6,248 nt of DNA from an uncultured Allobaculum sp. (GCA_910577085.1 CAJTLE010000146.1:1-6248), one strand, 5' to 3'; counted from the first letter of the stretch, positions 1-5,547 are shown. Translations and numbers: made by a program. Notes: generated from the sequence alone by a model not told the origin.

Positions 1-123
1 CTGACAGACCTTAATTTAAGTCGATTATTCAGCTGGTTCGAGCATTTTCTGGACCTGGCACTGGCCGTATTCAGTTTTTGTGAATCAAATCATGGTTTTA
101 TCCGCTTAACCGAATGGCATTGC

Positions 124-154
124 ATTATAGACTGTTTTTTCCTTAAAAACCCAA
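124..154 (-). promoter_or_regulatory. Possible leftward promoter
   Basis: On the minus strand a perfect -10 hexamer TATAAT lies at 129-124. The best upstream element is only TTGGGT at 154-149 with a long 19-base spacer, so the -35 match is poor. If real it would transcribe leftward out of the window; the minus-strand frames that start within positions 1-118 close after a few codons. Confidence 0.2.
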
Positions 155-211
155 TATAACCAACTGTTAAAATCCGTCCACTTCTCTGCCCGGTTATCCC
201 CTGTTATCGCG

Positions 212-287
212 CCATCAGATTGTGCATTTTCAGCCCTCACAGCCGGATCAGTCTTCTCAGACTAGACCGGTCGAATCTGATGGGCTG
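212..287. repeat. Nested inverted repeats
   Basis: CCATCAGATT (212-221) is exactly complementary to AATCTGATGG (274-283). Inside it, CAGCCC (231-236) can pair with GGGCTG (282-287), and AGTCT-tctc-AGACT (250-263) forms a central hairpin flanked by CCGG at 243-246 and 267-270. The first two pairings overlap and exclude each other. No T-run follows on either strand, so this is not a standard terminator. It could be a structured RNA, a protein site or decayed relatives of the adjacent tandem repeats. Confidence 0.45.
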
Positions 288-290
288 TAT

Positions 291-394
291 GAGCAGACCT
301 CGCCAGCCGGCTGTAGGAGCAGACCTCGCCAGCCGGCTGTAGGAGCAGACCTCGCCAGCCGGCTGTAGGAGCAGATCTGGTCAGCAGACTGAAT
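291..394. repeat. 26-bp tandem repeat array, three identical copies plus a degenerate one
   Basis: Three identical 26-bp units lie at 291-316, 317-342 and 343-368. A fourth diverged copy at 369-394 matches at about 19 of 26 positions. Each perfect unit carries the 10-bp palindrome CAGCCGGCTG (304-313, 330-339, 356-365) and is about 69% GC, richer than its surroundings. CAGCCGG also occurs at 240-246 and, inside the hydrolase gene, at 400-406. The array runs up to the hydrolase stop codon. Identity of the units points to recent expansion, so copy number may vary between strains. There are no spacers, so it is not a CRISPR array. Confidence 0.9.
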
Positions 395-1233
395 CAGGCC
401 AGCCGGAATTGGCCTTCTGCGGGCTCCATCTTGAGAAAAGCCAGAATTCGCTGATGAAAATCTGGAGCTTCTTCATAAGCCGCATGACCAAGATCGGGGT
501 AAATATGAACGGGTCTGCAGTCCGGAATGCGATCGACCATTTCTAAAGATGCTACGGCGCCGACAATATCATCCTGCCCACCACCAATCACAAAGCTAGG
601 GGCCTGAATCTTATCGAGTTCCGGATAGGCATCACGAGTCAGGCAGGAATTGGCCTGAATGATAAAACGGCTGAAATTTTCAGGTGTCCTGTACAGGCCA
701 AGAAACGGATACAGAAGCCGATAAAAGTGCAGATACTTTCGAGTGTAAGATTTTTCGGCCGTATCAATCATCAGTTTCTTATATTCCTGTTTTTTCGCCA
801 GTTCAATCCAGCTTGTAATCAGACTCCTGGACATGAAGGATTGTCTGGCGCAAGTCATGGCAAGAACCAGCTTATCAACTTTCTGAGGATAATCGATCGC
901 CATATACTGAGCAATCATGCCACCTTGTGAGATGCCGACGATATCTGCCCGCTCAATGCCAAGAGTGTCCATAGCCATGGCCTGATCTTTTGCCATCTGT
1001 CTTGTTGTGAAGCCTTCAGGCAGTTCATTGCAGCGGCTGAACATATAAACCCAATAGTCTCTGGCATAAATCCGATACGCCCAGGCCATCCAGAGTGCCA
1101 TCCCCTGAACGGTCTGAAAGCCATCGCCAAGACCCGGAAGCAGAATCAGATTCTTGTCTCCTTTTCCAAAGGAGATGTAATTCATCGTACGGCCATAGAT
1201 TGAAACCGTGCCATTCTTTGCATTCCAGAGCAT
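394..1233 (-). CDS. Alpha/beta hydrolase
   Basis: A 279-residue cytoplasmic hydrolase of the alpha/beta fold; no signal peptide or membrane segment is evident. The oxyanion-hole region is LLPGLGDG (31-38), the nucleophile elbow is GISQGG (100-105) with Ser102, the acid is Asp221 or Asp222 in GGGQDDIV, and the catalytic histidine is His250 in LGHAAYEE. The order and spacing fit a complete catalytic triad, with a cap region around 130-195. The start at ATG 1233 is backed by AGAAGGGGG eight bases upstream. The substrate cannot be read from sequence: esterases, C-C bond hydrolases and haloperoxidase-like enzymes all share this layout. The last codons form a small hairpin (396-415), but no T-run follows and I see no clear terminator. 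It is separated from the gene upstream by a strong hairpin. Confidence 0.9.
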   Translation of the reverse strand: MLWNAKNGTVSIYGRTMNYISFGKGDKNLILLPGLGDGFQTVQGMALWMAWAYRIYARDYWVYMFSRCNELPEGFTTRQMAKDQAMAMDTLGIERADIVGISQGGMIAQYMAIDYPQKVDKLVLAMTCARQSFMSRSLITSWIELAKKQEYKKLMIDTAEKSYTRKYLHFYRLLYPFLGLYRTPENFSRFIIQANSCLTRDAYPELDKIQAPSFVIGGGQDDIVGAVASLEMVDRIPDCRPVHIYPDLGHAAYEEAPDFHQRILAFLKMEPAEGQFRLA

Positions 1234-1255
1234 TTCTTCATCCCCCTTCTCTTTT

Positions 1256-1284
1256 TCAATTCAGATCAATTCAACTTTCAATTC
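1256..1284 (-). repeat. Three GAATTGA direct repeats upstream of the hydrolase
   Basis: On the minus strand GAATTGA occurs at 1284-1278, 1272-1266 and 1262-1256, that is at steps of 12 and 10 bases, close to one helical turn. They sit just upstream of the hydrolase ribosome binding site (1242-1250). A regulator site is possible, but in AT-rich DNA chance is also plausible. Confidence 0.3.
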
Positions 1285-1329
1285 AAAAAGCCAGATTCAC
1301 ACATACAGACATATAGGTGAATCTGGCTT
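1285..1329 (-). terminator. Strong intrinsic terminator or attenuator hairpin
   Basis: Reading the minus strand, AAGCCAGATTCAC (1329-1317) pairs perfectly over 13 bp with GTGAATCTGGCTT (1300-1288) around a 16-base loop, and the second arm runs into five Ts (1289-1285). It lies downstream of the coiled-coil/beta-domain gene ending at 1415 and upstream of the hydrolase, so it most simply ends the former transcript. The plus strand lacks a good T-run. Confidence 0.8.
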
Positions 1330-1353
1330 GGGCATCAAATTCTGGCTGATTTT

Positions 1354-1380
1354 TTCATACGGGCTTTCTGACCCTGTCAA
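1354..1380 (-). promoter_or_regulatory. Possible hydrolase promoter upstream of the hairpin
   Basis: On the minus strand a perfect -35 TTGACA (1380-1375) is followed after 15 bases by TATGAA (1359-1354). The spacer is short and the -10 imperfect. TGAC-agg-GTCA overlaps the -35 element. If active, transcripts would pass through the 1285-1329 hairpin before reaching the hydrolase, making that hairpin an attenuator. Confidence 0.25.
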
Positions 1381-1414
1381 CCCGCCGATCTGGCTCGATG
1401 AATACGAAGAACGG

Positions 1415-2131
1415 TTATTTTTTCGCACTGCCTTCTAACAGATTATTGAGCAGATCTTCAGGCATGTAATCAAAACGGATCGGCGTTTTATTGATCAGGT
1501 AATCCAGGCAGTCATCCGAATAGCCGGTTACGCTGTAGGTTGCCGTTTTTCCTTCATCGTAATCCATGTGTACCTTGCCATCTTCGACCCGGAATTTTCC
1601 GCTGCGCTCTTCGACAAGCTTATTATCGCGGAAGTCATATTCCTTGAATTCATTATCATCCCAGAAGCACTGGCAGGTGAACATATCTTTGGTAAAGTAG
1701 TGAATCCAGTTGCCTAAAAGCGCCTGTCTTGGAAATTGCGCACGTACGGCCGGTTCTTTTTTCGTACGACGCAGTTTTTCAATGGTATCGGTGCTCGTTG
1801 TCGTGGTTTCTAATAAGTTGCGGGCATAATCAACAAGCTGATGTGAGTTTTCCAGTCGTTCTTCGACGGATTTAATAAAGGAATCACGGGCCTGTTCATC
1901 ACTTGGCAGCGTAAACAGTTCATCACTTTTCAGGCTGGCCAGCAGTTTTTCCAGATCTTCAGACTGGGCTTTGACCTTTTCATAAAGTTTCATGACTTCG
2001 CGTTTATTGCGCTGTTCCTGCAAAGAAATTTCTTCTTTGATTTCCGTGATCACCACTTCATTGGCTTCACTGTTGCTTTTCAGTTCATTGAGAATGTCTT
2101 TCCAGACTTTGATATCAGAAGTATTGGGCAT
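1415..2131 (-). CDS. Hypothetical protein: coiled coil plus C-terminal beta-rich domain
   Basis: I do not recognise this 238-residue protein. Residues 1-108 are highly charged and helical, with coiled-coil character strongest at about 25-70 and 80-108. A short Thr/Ser linker (109-116, TTTTSTDT) leads to a basic stretch (RRTKKEP, 121-127). Residues 138-222 look like a small antiparallel beta domain: LLGNWIHYF, then alternating hydrophobic strands and the turns FRDNK and FRVEDGKVHMDYDEGKT. This pattern resembles small lipocalin-like or DUF-type barrels, where a G-x-W opens the first strand, but that is an inference. There is no signal peptide or membrane segment, so it is probably cytoplasmic. 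The start ATG at 2131 has GAAAGGA (2144-2138) upstream. It has its own promoter and a terminator downstream, so it is probably a single-gene unit. Confidence 0.8.
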   Translation of the reverse strand: MPNTSDIKVWKDILNELKSNSEANEVVITEIKEEISLQEQRNKREVMKLYEKVKAQSEDLEKLLASLKSDELFTLPSDEQARDSFIKSVEERLENSHQLVDYARNLLETTTTSTDTIEKLRRTKKEPAVRAQFPRQALLGNWIHYFTKDMFTCQCFWDDNEFKEYDFRDNKLVEERSGKFRVEDGKVHMDYDEGKTATYSVTGYSDDCLDYLINKTPIRFDYMPEDLLNNLLEGSAKK

Positions 2132-2163
2132 AATGTATCCTTTCTGCCTGTCCAGGTTTCAGG

Positions 2164-2175
2164 TTCCAGCTGGAA
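2164..2175. repeat. 12-bp palindrome TTCCAGCTGGAA in a gene leader
   Basis: TTCCAGCTGGAA is a perfect palindrome 32 bases upstream of the start codon of the coiled-coil/beta-domain gene, within its predicted 5' leader. It could be a weak RNA stem or a protein site. No partner gene in the window suggests which. Confidence 0.35.
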
Positions 2176-2300
2176 TTCTCTGTTCATCTTGGGGTGATGA
2201 AATCAGAAATCGATCACAGCCGCCTTGATCAGAAGCGGGATTTGGTTCTGGCAGGTTCGATTGGCATCAGAAACGTAAGAATTGTTCGTTCTTTGTTTCT

Positions 2301-2312
2301 GTTTGATCAAAC
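2301..2312. promoter_or_regulatory. Palindromic operator candidate at the transcription start
   Basis: GTTTGATCAAAC is a perfect 12-bp palindrome. The minus-strand -10 element lies at 2321-2316, so transcription should begin near 2309, inside the palindrome. That position is typical of a repressor operator. No regulator gene is present in the window. Confidence 0.4.
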
Positions 2313-2315
2313 TCC

Positions 2316-2344
2316 ATTATGCAAAGGGATCGAATTCTGGTCAA
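2316..2344 (-). promoter_or_regulatory. Sigma-A-type promoter
   Basis: On the minus strand TTGACC (2344-2339) is separated by exactly 17 bases from CATAAT (2321-2316); each is one base off consensus. It points at the gene starting at 2131 and implies a leader of about 178 bases. This is the clearest promoter in the window. Confidence 0.6.
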
Positions 2345-2552
2345 ACACTCAAGACAAACTTGCCGCTTTTACTTCATTTCTTTTTTCAACCAGTACGATT
2401 TTCAGGTTATCCTCTTCCCGCTCTGGTTGTCCGATCCTGTTCCAGTATTTCTATTGTTTCTATCGTTCATTTCTGTCTCTTTGATCACTGATCTTCCTGT
2501 CATTGAGCCAGATCGCGGCTCTGCCCTTTCCAGCATCAGACTCGAGGGCCAG
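2345..2552. other. Non-coding, pyrimidine-rich spacer
   Basis: This part of the 496-base gap between genes (2132-2627) is T- and C-rich on the plus strand. Open frames of 60-96 codons cross it on both strands, but they have no ribosome binding site or domain-like composition. They also run across the neighbouring promoter or terminator, so I treat them as chance. A small inverted repeat GAGCC/GGCTC lies at 2505-2521. Confidence 0.5.
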
Positions 2553-2581
2553 AAAAAAGACAGGTCGAGTCGAACCTGCCT
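2553..2581 (-). terminator. Intrinsic terminator of the tail-anchored coiled-coil gene
   Basis: On the minus strand AGGCAGGT (2581-2574) pairs with ACCTGTCT (2565-2558), eight base pairs including one G-U, around an 8-base loop, and runs straight into a T-run complementary to the As at 2553-2558. It lies 47 bases after the stop codon at 2628. Confidence 0.75.
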
Positions 2582-2627
2582 GATTTTCAATTGATCTTCT
2601 TTACAAAGAATGGATGAAATGGATGAT

Positions 2628-3185
2628 CTATCTTCTGAAGATACCTTTTAATAAAGCGATGGCACCAATGAGCATTAAAGCCATTTTACCGGCTTCAATC
2701 AAAGCCTGCTTTGGATCCCGCTGCATTTCATCCGCAAAATCATCAATGGTATTCATTGCGCCCTGACGGACTGCATTCATATGTTCTTCAGCTTTTCTGG
2801 AGAAGTCTTCTGCTTTCTGATCGAAACGCGTATTGAATTCATTCAGTCTGCCATCGAACTCTTTGGCTGCATCCGCAAGCTGAACACCTTCTTTTTTCGA
2901 ATCGGAAACAAAACGGCTTTCCATTTCGTCATCCGCCTTCTTGATCTCTTCTTTTGCTGCGGCTCTGACCTGTTCAAGTTCCTTATGAGCCTGTTCGAGT
3001 TCTGCTTTCTGATGATCCAGTTGCTGCTGGAGTCTGACTTCAGCTTTCTTCTGATCCTCGATCAGTTTTTCATGCAGAGCTTTCATTTTGGCTTCTGCTC
3101 TTTCCTGAGCTTCATCGATTTTATTTTCAACAGGGGCGTCAGCTTTGACTTCGGCGTCATTCTGTACAGGTTTGTTTTCTTCCAT
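2628..3185 (-). CDS. Hypothetical tail-anchored coiled-coil protein
   Basis: This 185-residue protein starts MEENKPVQ. The frame stays open upstream to a GTG at 3212, but ATG 3185 is preferred because GTGAGGT (3200-3194) lies nine bases ahead of it, whereas AAGGA before the GTG is far too close. Residues 1-20 are acidic and probably disordered. Residues 22-150 are an almost unbroken charged helix rich in Ala, Glu, Lys and Gln, with coiled-coil or apolipoprotein-like periodicity; Phe-rich steps occur at 110-128. Residues 161-183 (ALIEAGKMALMLIGAIALLKG then IF) form one hydrophobic helix ending in RR, which suggests a C-terminal membrane anchor with the helix in the cytoplasm. The plan recalls small membrane-anchored helical proteins such as the ElaB/YqjD type, but I see no specific family motif. 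It is divergent from the adenylation operon and has its own terminator. Confidence 0.8.
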   Translation of the reverse strand: MEENKPVQNDAEVKADAPVENKIDEAQERAEAKMKALHEKLIEDQKKAEVRLQQQLDHQKAELEQAHKELEQVRAAAKEEIKKADDEMESRFVSDSKKEGVQLADAAKEFDGRLNEFNTRFDQKAEDFSRKAEEHMNAVRQGAMNTIDDFADEMQRDPKQALIEAGKMALMLIGAIALLKGIFRR

Positions 3186-3219
3186 ATTCAGATACCTCAC
3201 TTTCAGTGACACTATCCTT

Positions 3220-3248
3220 ATTATGGTTAAAATTGACGGTTTTCGTTA
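3220..3248 (-). promoter_or_regulatory. Weak promoter candidate for the tail-anchored protein gene
   Basis: On the minus strand CATAAT (3225-3220) is a reasonable -10, identical to that at 2321-2316, and would give a leader of about 28 bases before ATG 3185. The hexamer 17 bases upstream, TAACGA (3248-3243), is a poor -35. Confidence 0.3.
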
Positions 3249-3282
3249 TCGACATGCCTGTTAATCCTGTCTCTTACAGACT

Positions 3283-3294
3283 TGAAATATTTCA
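3283..3294. repeat. Perfect palindrome TGAAATATTTCA
   Basis: A 12-bp perfect palindrome in the divergent intergenic region, about 100 bases upstream of the tail-anchored gene and 275 upstream of the adenylation gene. Its size and AT-rich core suit a dimeric regulator, which remains hypothetical. Confidence 0.45.
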
Positions 3295-3303
3295 TTCAGG
3301 ATA

Positions 3304-3344
3304 GTCAGCAGCTGACCTCATAACCGAAAACTGCTTTTCGGTTA
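3304..3344. repeat. Two adjacent inverted repeats, including a 10-bp hairpin
   Basis: GTCAGC-a-GCTGAC (3304-3316) is followed four bases later by TAACCGAAAA-ctgc-TTTTCGGTTA (3321-3344), a perfect 10-bp stem with a 4-base loop. Neither strand has a T-run outside the longer stem, so it is unlikely to be a normal terminator. It may be part of a leader RNA or a protein-binding region between the divergent genes. Confidence 0.6.
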
Positions 3345-3353
3345 GCCGGGCAT

Positions 3354-3423
3354 TATTTCCAAAAATCATCGCTGCAGGCGTCATAGTGGAAATATCCAGT
3401 TTTTCCGTCTGTCTGGATCCAGA
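3354..3423. repeat. Overlapping inverted repeats upstream of the adenylation gene
   Basis: TATTTCCA (3354-3361) pairs with TGGAAATA (3387-3394). ATCCAG (3394-3399) can pair with CTGGAT (3413-3418). TCTGGATCCAG plus A (3412-3423) is itself a perfect 12-bp palindrome. The second and third pairings exclude each other, as in a switch, although no known riboswitch consensus or T-box sequence is present. No convincing plus-strand promoter was found in 3186-3568. Confidence 0.45.
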
Positions 3424-3530
3424 AATTCAATTTACTATTCTTTTTCGGCCTTATTCAATCCGTAAAAGATCAATTTAAATCCATTGAAACTGCTCAGGTC
3501 CGCTTATCTGCCGGGTCCCGAACAGGGTGA

Positions 3531-3543
3531 TCTGTAAAACAGA
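3531..3543 (+). repeat. Short hairpin just before the adenylation gene ribosome binding site
   Basis: TCTGT-aaa-ACAGA forms a 5-bp hairpin ending 10 bases before the AAGGA ribosome binding site (3554-3558). It could affect ribosome access, but it is small. Confidence 0.3.
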
Positions 3544-3568
3544 CTGATTTGAAAAGGAATGAATAATA

Positions 3569-5071
3569 ATGCTCAATGATACCGTTGCCTCGCGTCTGCT
3601 GCAGCTGATCGAACAAAATCCGGATGCCCCTGCTTTGATCTATAAAGAGAAGCCCATCAGCCGCAAAGAGTTTGCCCATCAGATCCAGAAAATCCAGACT
3701 GCCTTACCCAAACATGCCCGTATTGGTGTGGTGCTCGATCATCAACCTGAACTGATTGAATCGTTGTTTGCGATCTTAATGAATGGCTCCTGCTATGTAC
3801 CAGCCGAACCCAGCTTTCCAGTCGGCCGGATTCATCGCATGATGAGTGAAGCCGAATGTCCAGTCATCCTGACCCAGAAAAAATATGCGGACCGACTGGA
3901 AGGATTCCCGCTTCTGTTTATCGAAGATCTGATGGAAGAAGCCCAGGATTCTGATTCCAGCTTTGATCTGTCCCAACTCAAAGACGATTCTGTCCCCTCC
4001 GATCCGGCGTATATTCTCTATACTTCAGGAACAACCGGCATGCCTAAAGGCATTGAAGTCACCAATGCCAACGTCTGCCACTATGTCGATGCTTTCCAGA
4101 ATGAATTCCATGTCACACCAGAAGATCGAATGCTTCAGTATTCCGTCTGCTCATTCGATATTTTTACGGAAGAAGTGTTTGCTTCCCTGCTCAACGGCGC
4201 CACTTTGGTGATCCCAGAAAACAAAGATAAAAAGAATGCTGGAAGTCTGCTTCAGTTTGTTGACCAGAATGACATCACCATGGTTTCTGGCTTTCCTTAT
4301 CTTCTTGAAAAGTTCAACCAGGAAAAAGCACTGCCAAAAAGCCTGCGCTTACTGATCAGCGGCGGGGATGTCCTGCGTGAAAACTATGTCACCAATCTGA
4401 TTGACCAGGTTGCAATCTATAACACCTATGGTCCAAGCGAAACGACAGTCTGTGCTTCCTATTTCCATTGCCTGCCCGGCGCTGCCCTGGAAGATGGAAC
4501 CTTCCCGATTGGCAAGCCGGTTCTGGATGTGCAGATTGAACTGTATAACGACAAGCATGAACTTTGTAAACCCGGTGAAGTCGGTGAGCTGGTCATCAGC
4601 GGCAAAGGTGTAAGCAACGGCTACATCAAAGACCATGATCACGAAAACGATGCCTTTGAAACGCTGCCCGATGGCACCAGACGATACTGGTCGGGAGACT
4701 GCGGATTTTGGCTGCCAGACGGAAATCTGGCTTTCTTAAACCGCAAGGATTCACAGGTCATGATTTATGGTCGACGTGTGGAGATTCGGGAAGTTGAAAG
4801 TGCCCTGAACCAATGTGAAGGCATCAATATGGCTGTGGTCGATCATTTCCTCGATGAAGAAGGTCTGCCCTATCTTGTTGCCTATATCGTTACCAGTCCT
4901 GAATTTGAAGGACTGTATGAACTCAAAAAAGAACTGGCTCACCAGCTGCCTGCGTTCATGATTCCGGAATTTTTTGTCCGGCTTGGCGATATTGCCCTGA
5001 CTTCCAATGGCAAACCAGACTACAAAAAGCTGCCACAGGTTCTCAAGACAGGTGAGATTCCATGGAGTTAA
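3569..5071 (+). CDS. Stand-alone NRPS-like amino-acid adenylation enzyme
   Basis: A complete 500-residue ANL-superfamily adenylation protein, predicted to activate a carboxylic acid with ATP to an acyl-AMP and pass it to a thiol. Core motifs appear in order: A3 YILYTSGTTGMPKG (148-161), A4 FDIFTEE (196-202), A5 YNTYGPSETT (284-293), A7 YWSGD (373-377), the A8 hinge region with DSQVMIYGRR (394-403), and A10 NGKPD (480-484) with catalytic Lys482. Asp197 in A4 matches the residue that binds the alpha-amino group in amino-acid-activating domains, so an amino acid substrate is likely. The length matches DltA-type enzymes, but no dltB, C or D genes are nearby. No condensation, carrier or thioesterase domain is attached. 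Start ATG 3569 has AAGGA ten bases upstream. It overlaps the next gene by 10 bases. Confidence 0.88.
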   Translation: MLNDTVASRLLQLIEQNPDAPALIYKEKPISRKEFAHQIQKIQTALPKHARIGVVLDHQPELIESLFAILMNGSCYVPAEPSFPVGRIHRMMSEAECPVILTQKKYADRLEGFPLLFIEDLMEEAQDSDSSFDLSQLKDDSVPSDPAYILYTSGTTGMPKGIEVTNANVCHYVDAFQNEFHVTPEDRMLQYSVCSFDIFTEEVFASLLNGATLVIPENKDKKNAGSLLQFVDQNDITMVSGFPYLLEKFNQEKALPKSLRLLISGGDVLRENYVTNLIDQVAIYNTYGPSETTVCASYFHCLPGAALEDGTFPIGKPVLDVQIELYNDKHELCKPGEVGELVISGKGVSNGYIKDHDHENDAFETLPDGTRRYWSGDCGFWLPDGNLAFLNRKDSQVMIYGRRVEIREVESALNQCEGINMAVVDHFLDEEGLPYLVAYIVTSPEFEGLYELKKELAHQLPAFMIPEFFVRLGDIALTSNGKPDYKKLPQVLKTGEIPWS

Positions 5072-5547
5072 AACTCCAGGCTGCCCATCTGGATCAGTTA
5101 GATCTGATCATGAAATGGCGGATGATCGTATTGCGGGAAGTCTTTGCCCCACTCGATCCAAATGACGAACCCATGTTGATTGAGCAGAATCGTAAGTATT
5201 ACCAGAAGCATCTTGCCGACGGCAGTCATCTTTGTTTCTTTCTGGTCGATGTCTCCACGACGCCTTCTACAATTGTTGGCTGCGGCGGGATCTGTCTTTG
5301 GCAGGAGATGCCAAGTCCTGACAACCATACGGGTCAGTGCGCGTATCTGATGAATATTTATGTCATGCCATCTGTACGCCATCACGATGCAGCAACGTAT
5401 ATGGTCGAACAGTTCATCGACCTTTGTAAAAAACATAAGATTTCCAAGATCTACCTGGAAACTTCCGATGCGGGTCGGGCGCTGTATGAAAAATGCGGCT
5501 TTACCCAACTGGAAGACTATATGATTTATTCGGGAACAAACTCATAG
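5062..5547 (+). CDS. GNAT-family acyltransferase, coupled to the adenylation gene
   Basis: A 161-residue GNAT-fold protein, probably cytoplasmic. The N-terminal part (LDQLDLIMKWR, 10-20) is typical of the family. Strand 4 YLMNIYVMP (95-103) leads to the acyl-CoA pyrophosphate loop, and motif B is IYLETSDAGRALYEKCGF (130-147), with Tyr142 where the usual general acid lies. The loop reads VRHHDAAT (105-112) in place of the common R-x-x-G-x-G/A, so the first glycine is Asp109. The donor may bind atypically or may not be acetyl-CoA. The start ATG lies 10 bases inside the end of the adenylation gene, with AGGTGA (5050-5055) seven bases ahead, so translation is probably coupled. An amino-group acylation of the activated amino acid, or transfer of it, is plausible but inferred only from context. 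Confidence 0.85.
   Translation: MELKLQAAHLDQLDLIMKWRMIVLREVFAPLDPNDEPMLIEQNRKYYQKHLADGSHLCFFLVDVSTTPSTIVGCGGICLWQEMPSPDNHTGQCAYLMNIYVMPSVRHHDAATYMVEQFIDLCKKHKISKIYLETSDAGRALYEKCGFTQLEDYMIYSGTNS

Larger units (their letters stand above)
1..290. other. Non-coding left end
   Basis: No reading frame here has a credible start, ribosome binding site and length on either strand. The first 180 bases are AT-rich and the next 110 more GC-rich and full of short inverted repeats. The sequence around 28-45 resembles a tRNA D-arm, but no anticodon arm or acceptor stem follows. The stretch probably lies between the hydrolase gene and a gene beyond the left edge. Confidence 0.6.

Noticed and set aside
20..95. 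tRNA-like D-arm sequence (TTCAGCTGGTTCGAGC)
   Set aside because: No matching acceptor stem, anticodon arm or T-arm can be placed around it.
291..394. CRISPR array
   Set aside because: The units are directly adjacent with no variable spacers, and no cas gene is present.
2194..2594. Open frames of 69-96 codons on the plus strand and 62 codons on the minus strand
   Set aside because: No ribosome binding sites or protein-like features, and they run across the promoter at 2316-2344 or the terminator at 2553-2581.
2781..3209. Plus-strand frame of 142 codons rich in Phe and Leu
   Set aside because: It is the antisense of the charged coiled-coil gene; complement of Glu/Lys codons gives Phe/Leu, and it lacks a ribosome binding site.
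3186..3212. GTG start extending the tail-anchored protein by nine residues
   Set aside because: The AAGGA before it is only two bases from the GTG, whereas the ATG at 3185 has GTGAGGT at a normal distance.
3321..3344. Terminator between the divergent genes
   Set aside because: The hairpin has no following T-run on either strand, and there is no gene ending next to it.
3424..3568. T-box or other known riboswitch before the adenylation gene
   Set aside because: No T-box consensus (AGGGTGG...) or other known aptamer core could be recognised.
3569..5071. Naming the adenylation gene dltA
   Set aside because: Length and Asp197 agree, but no dltB, dltC or dltD neighbours exist and the partner is a GNAT, so the symbol is not supported.
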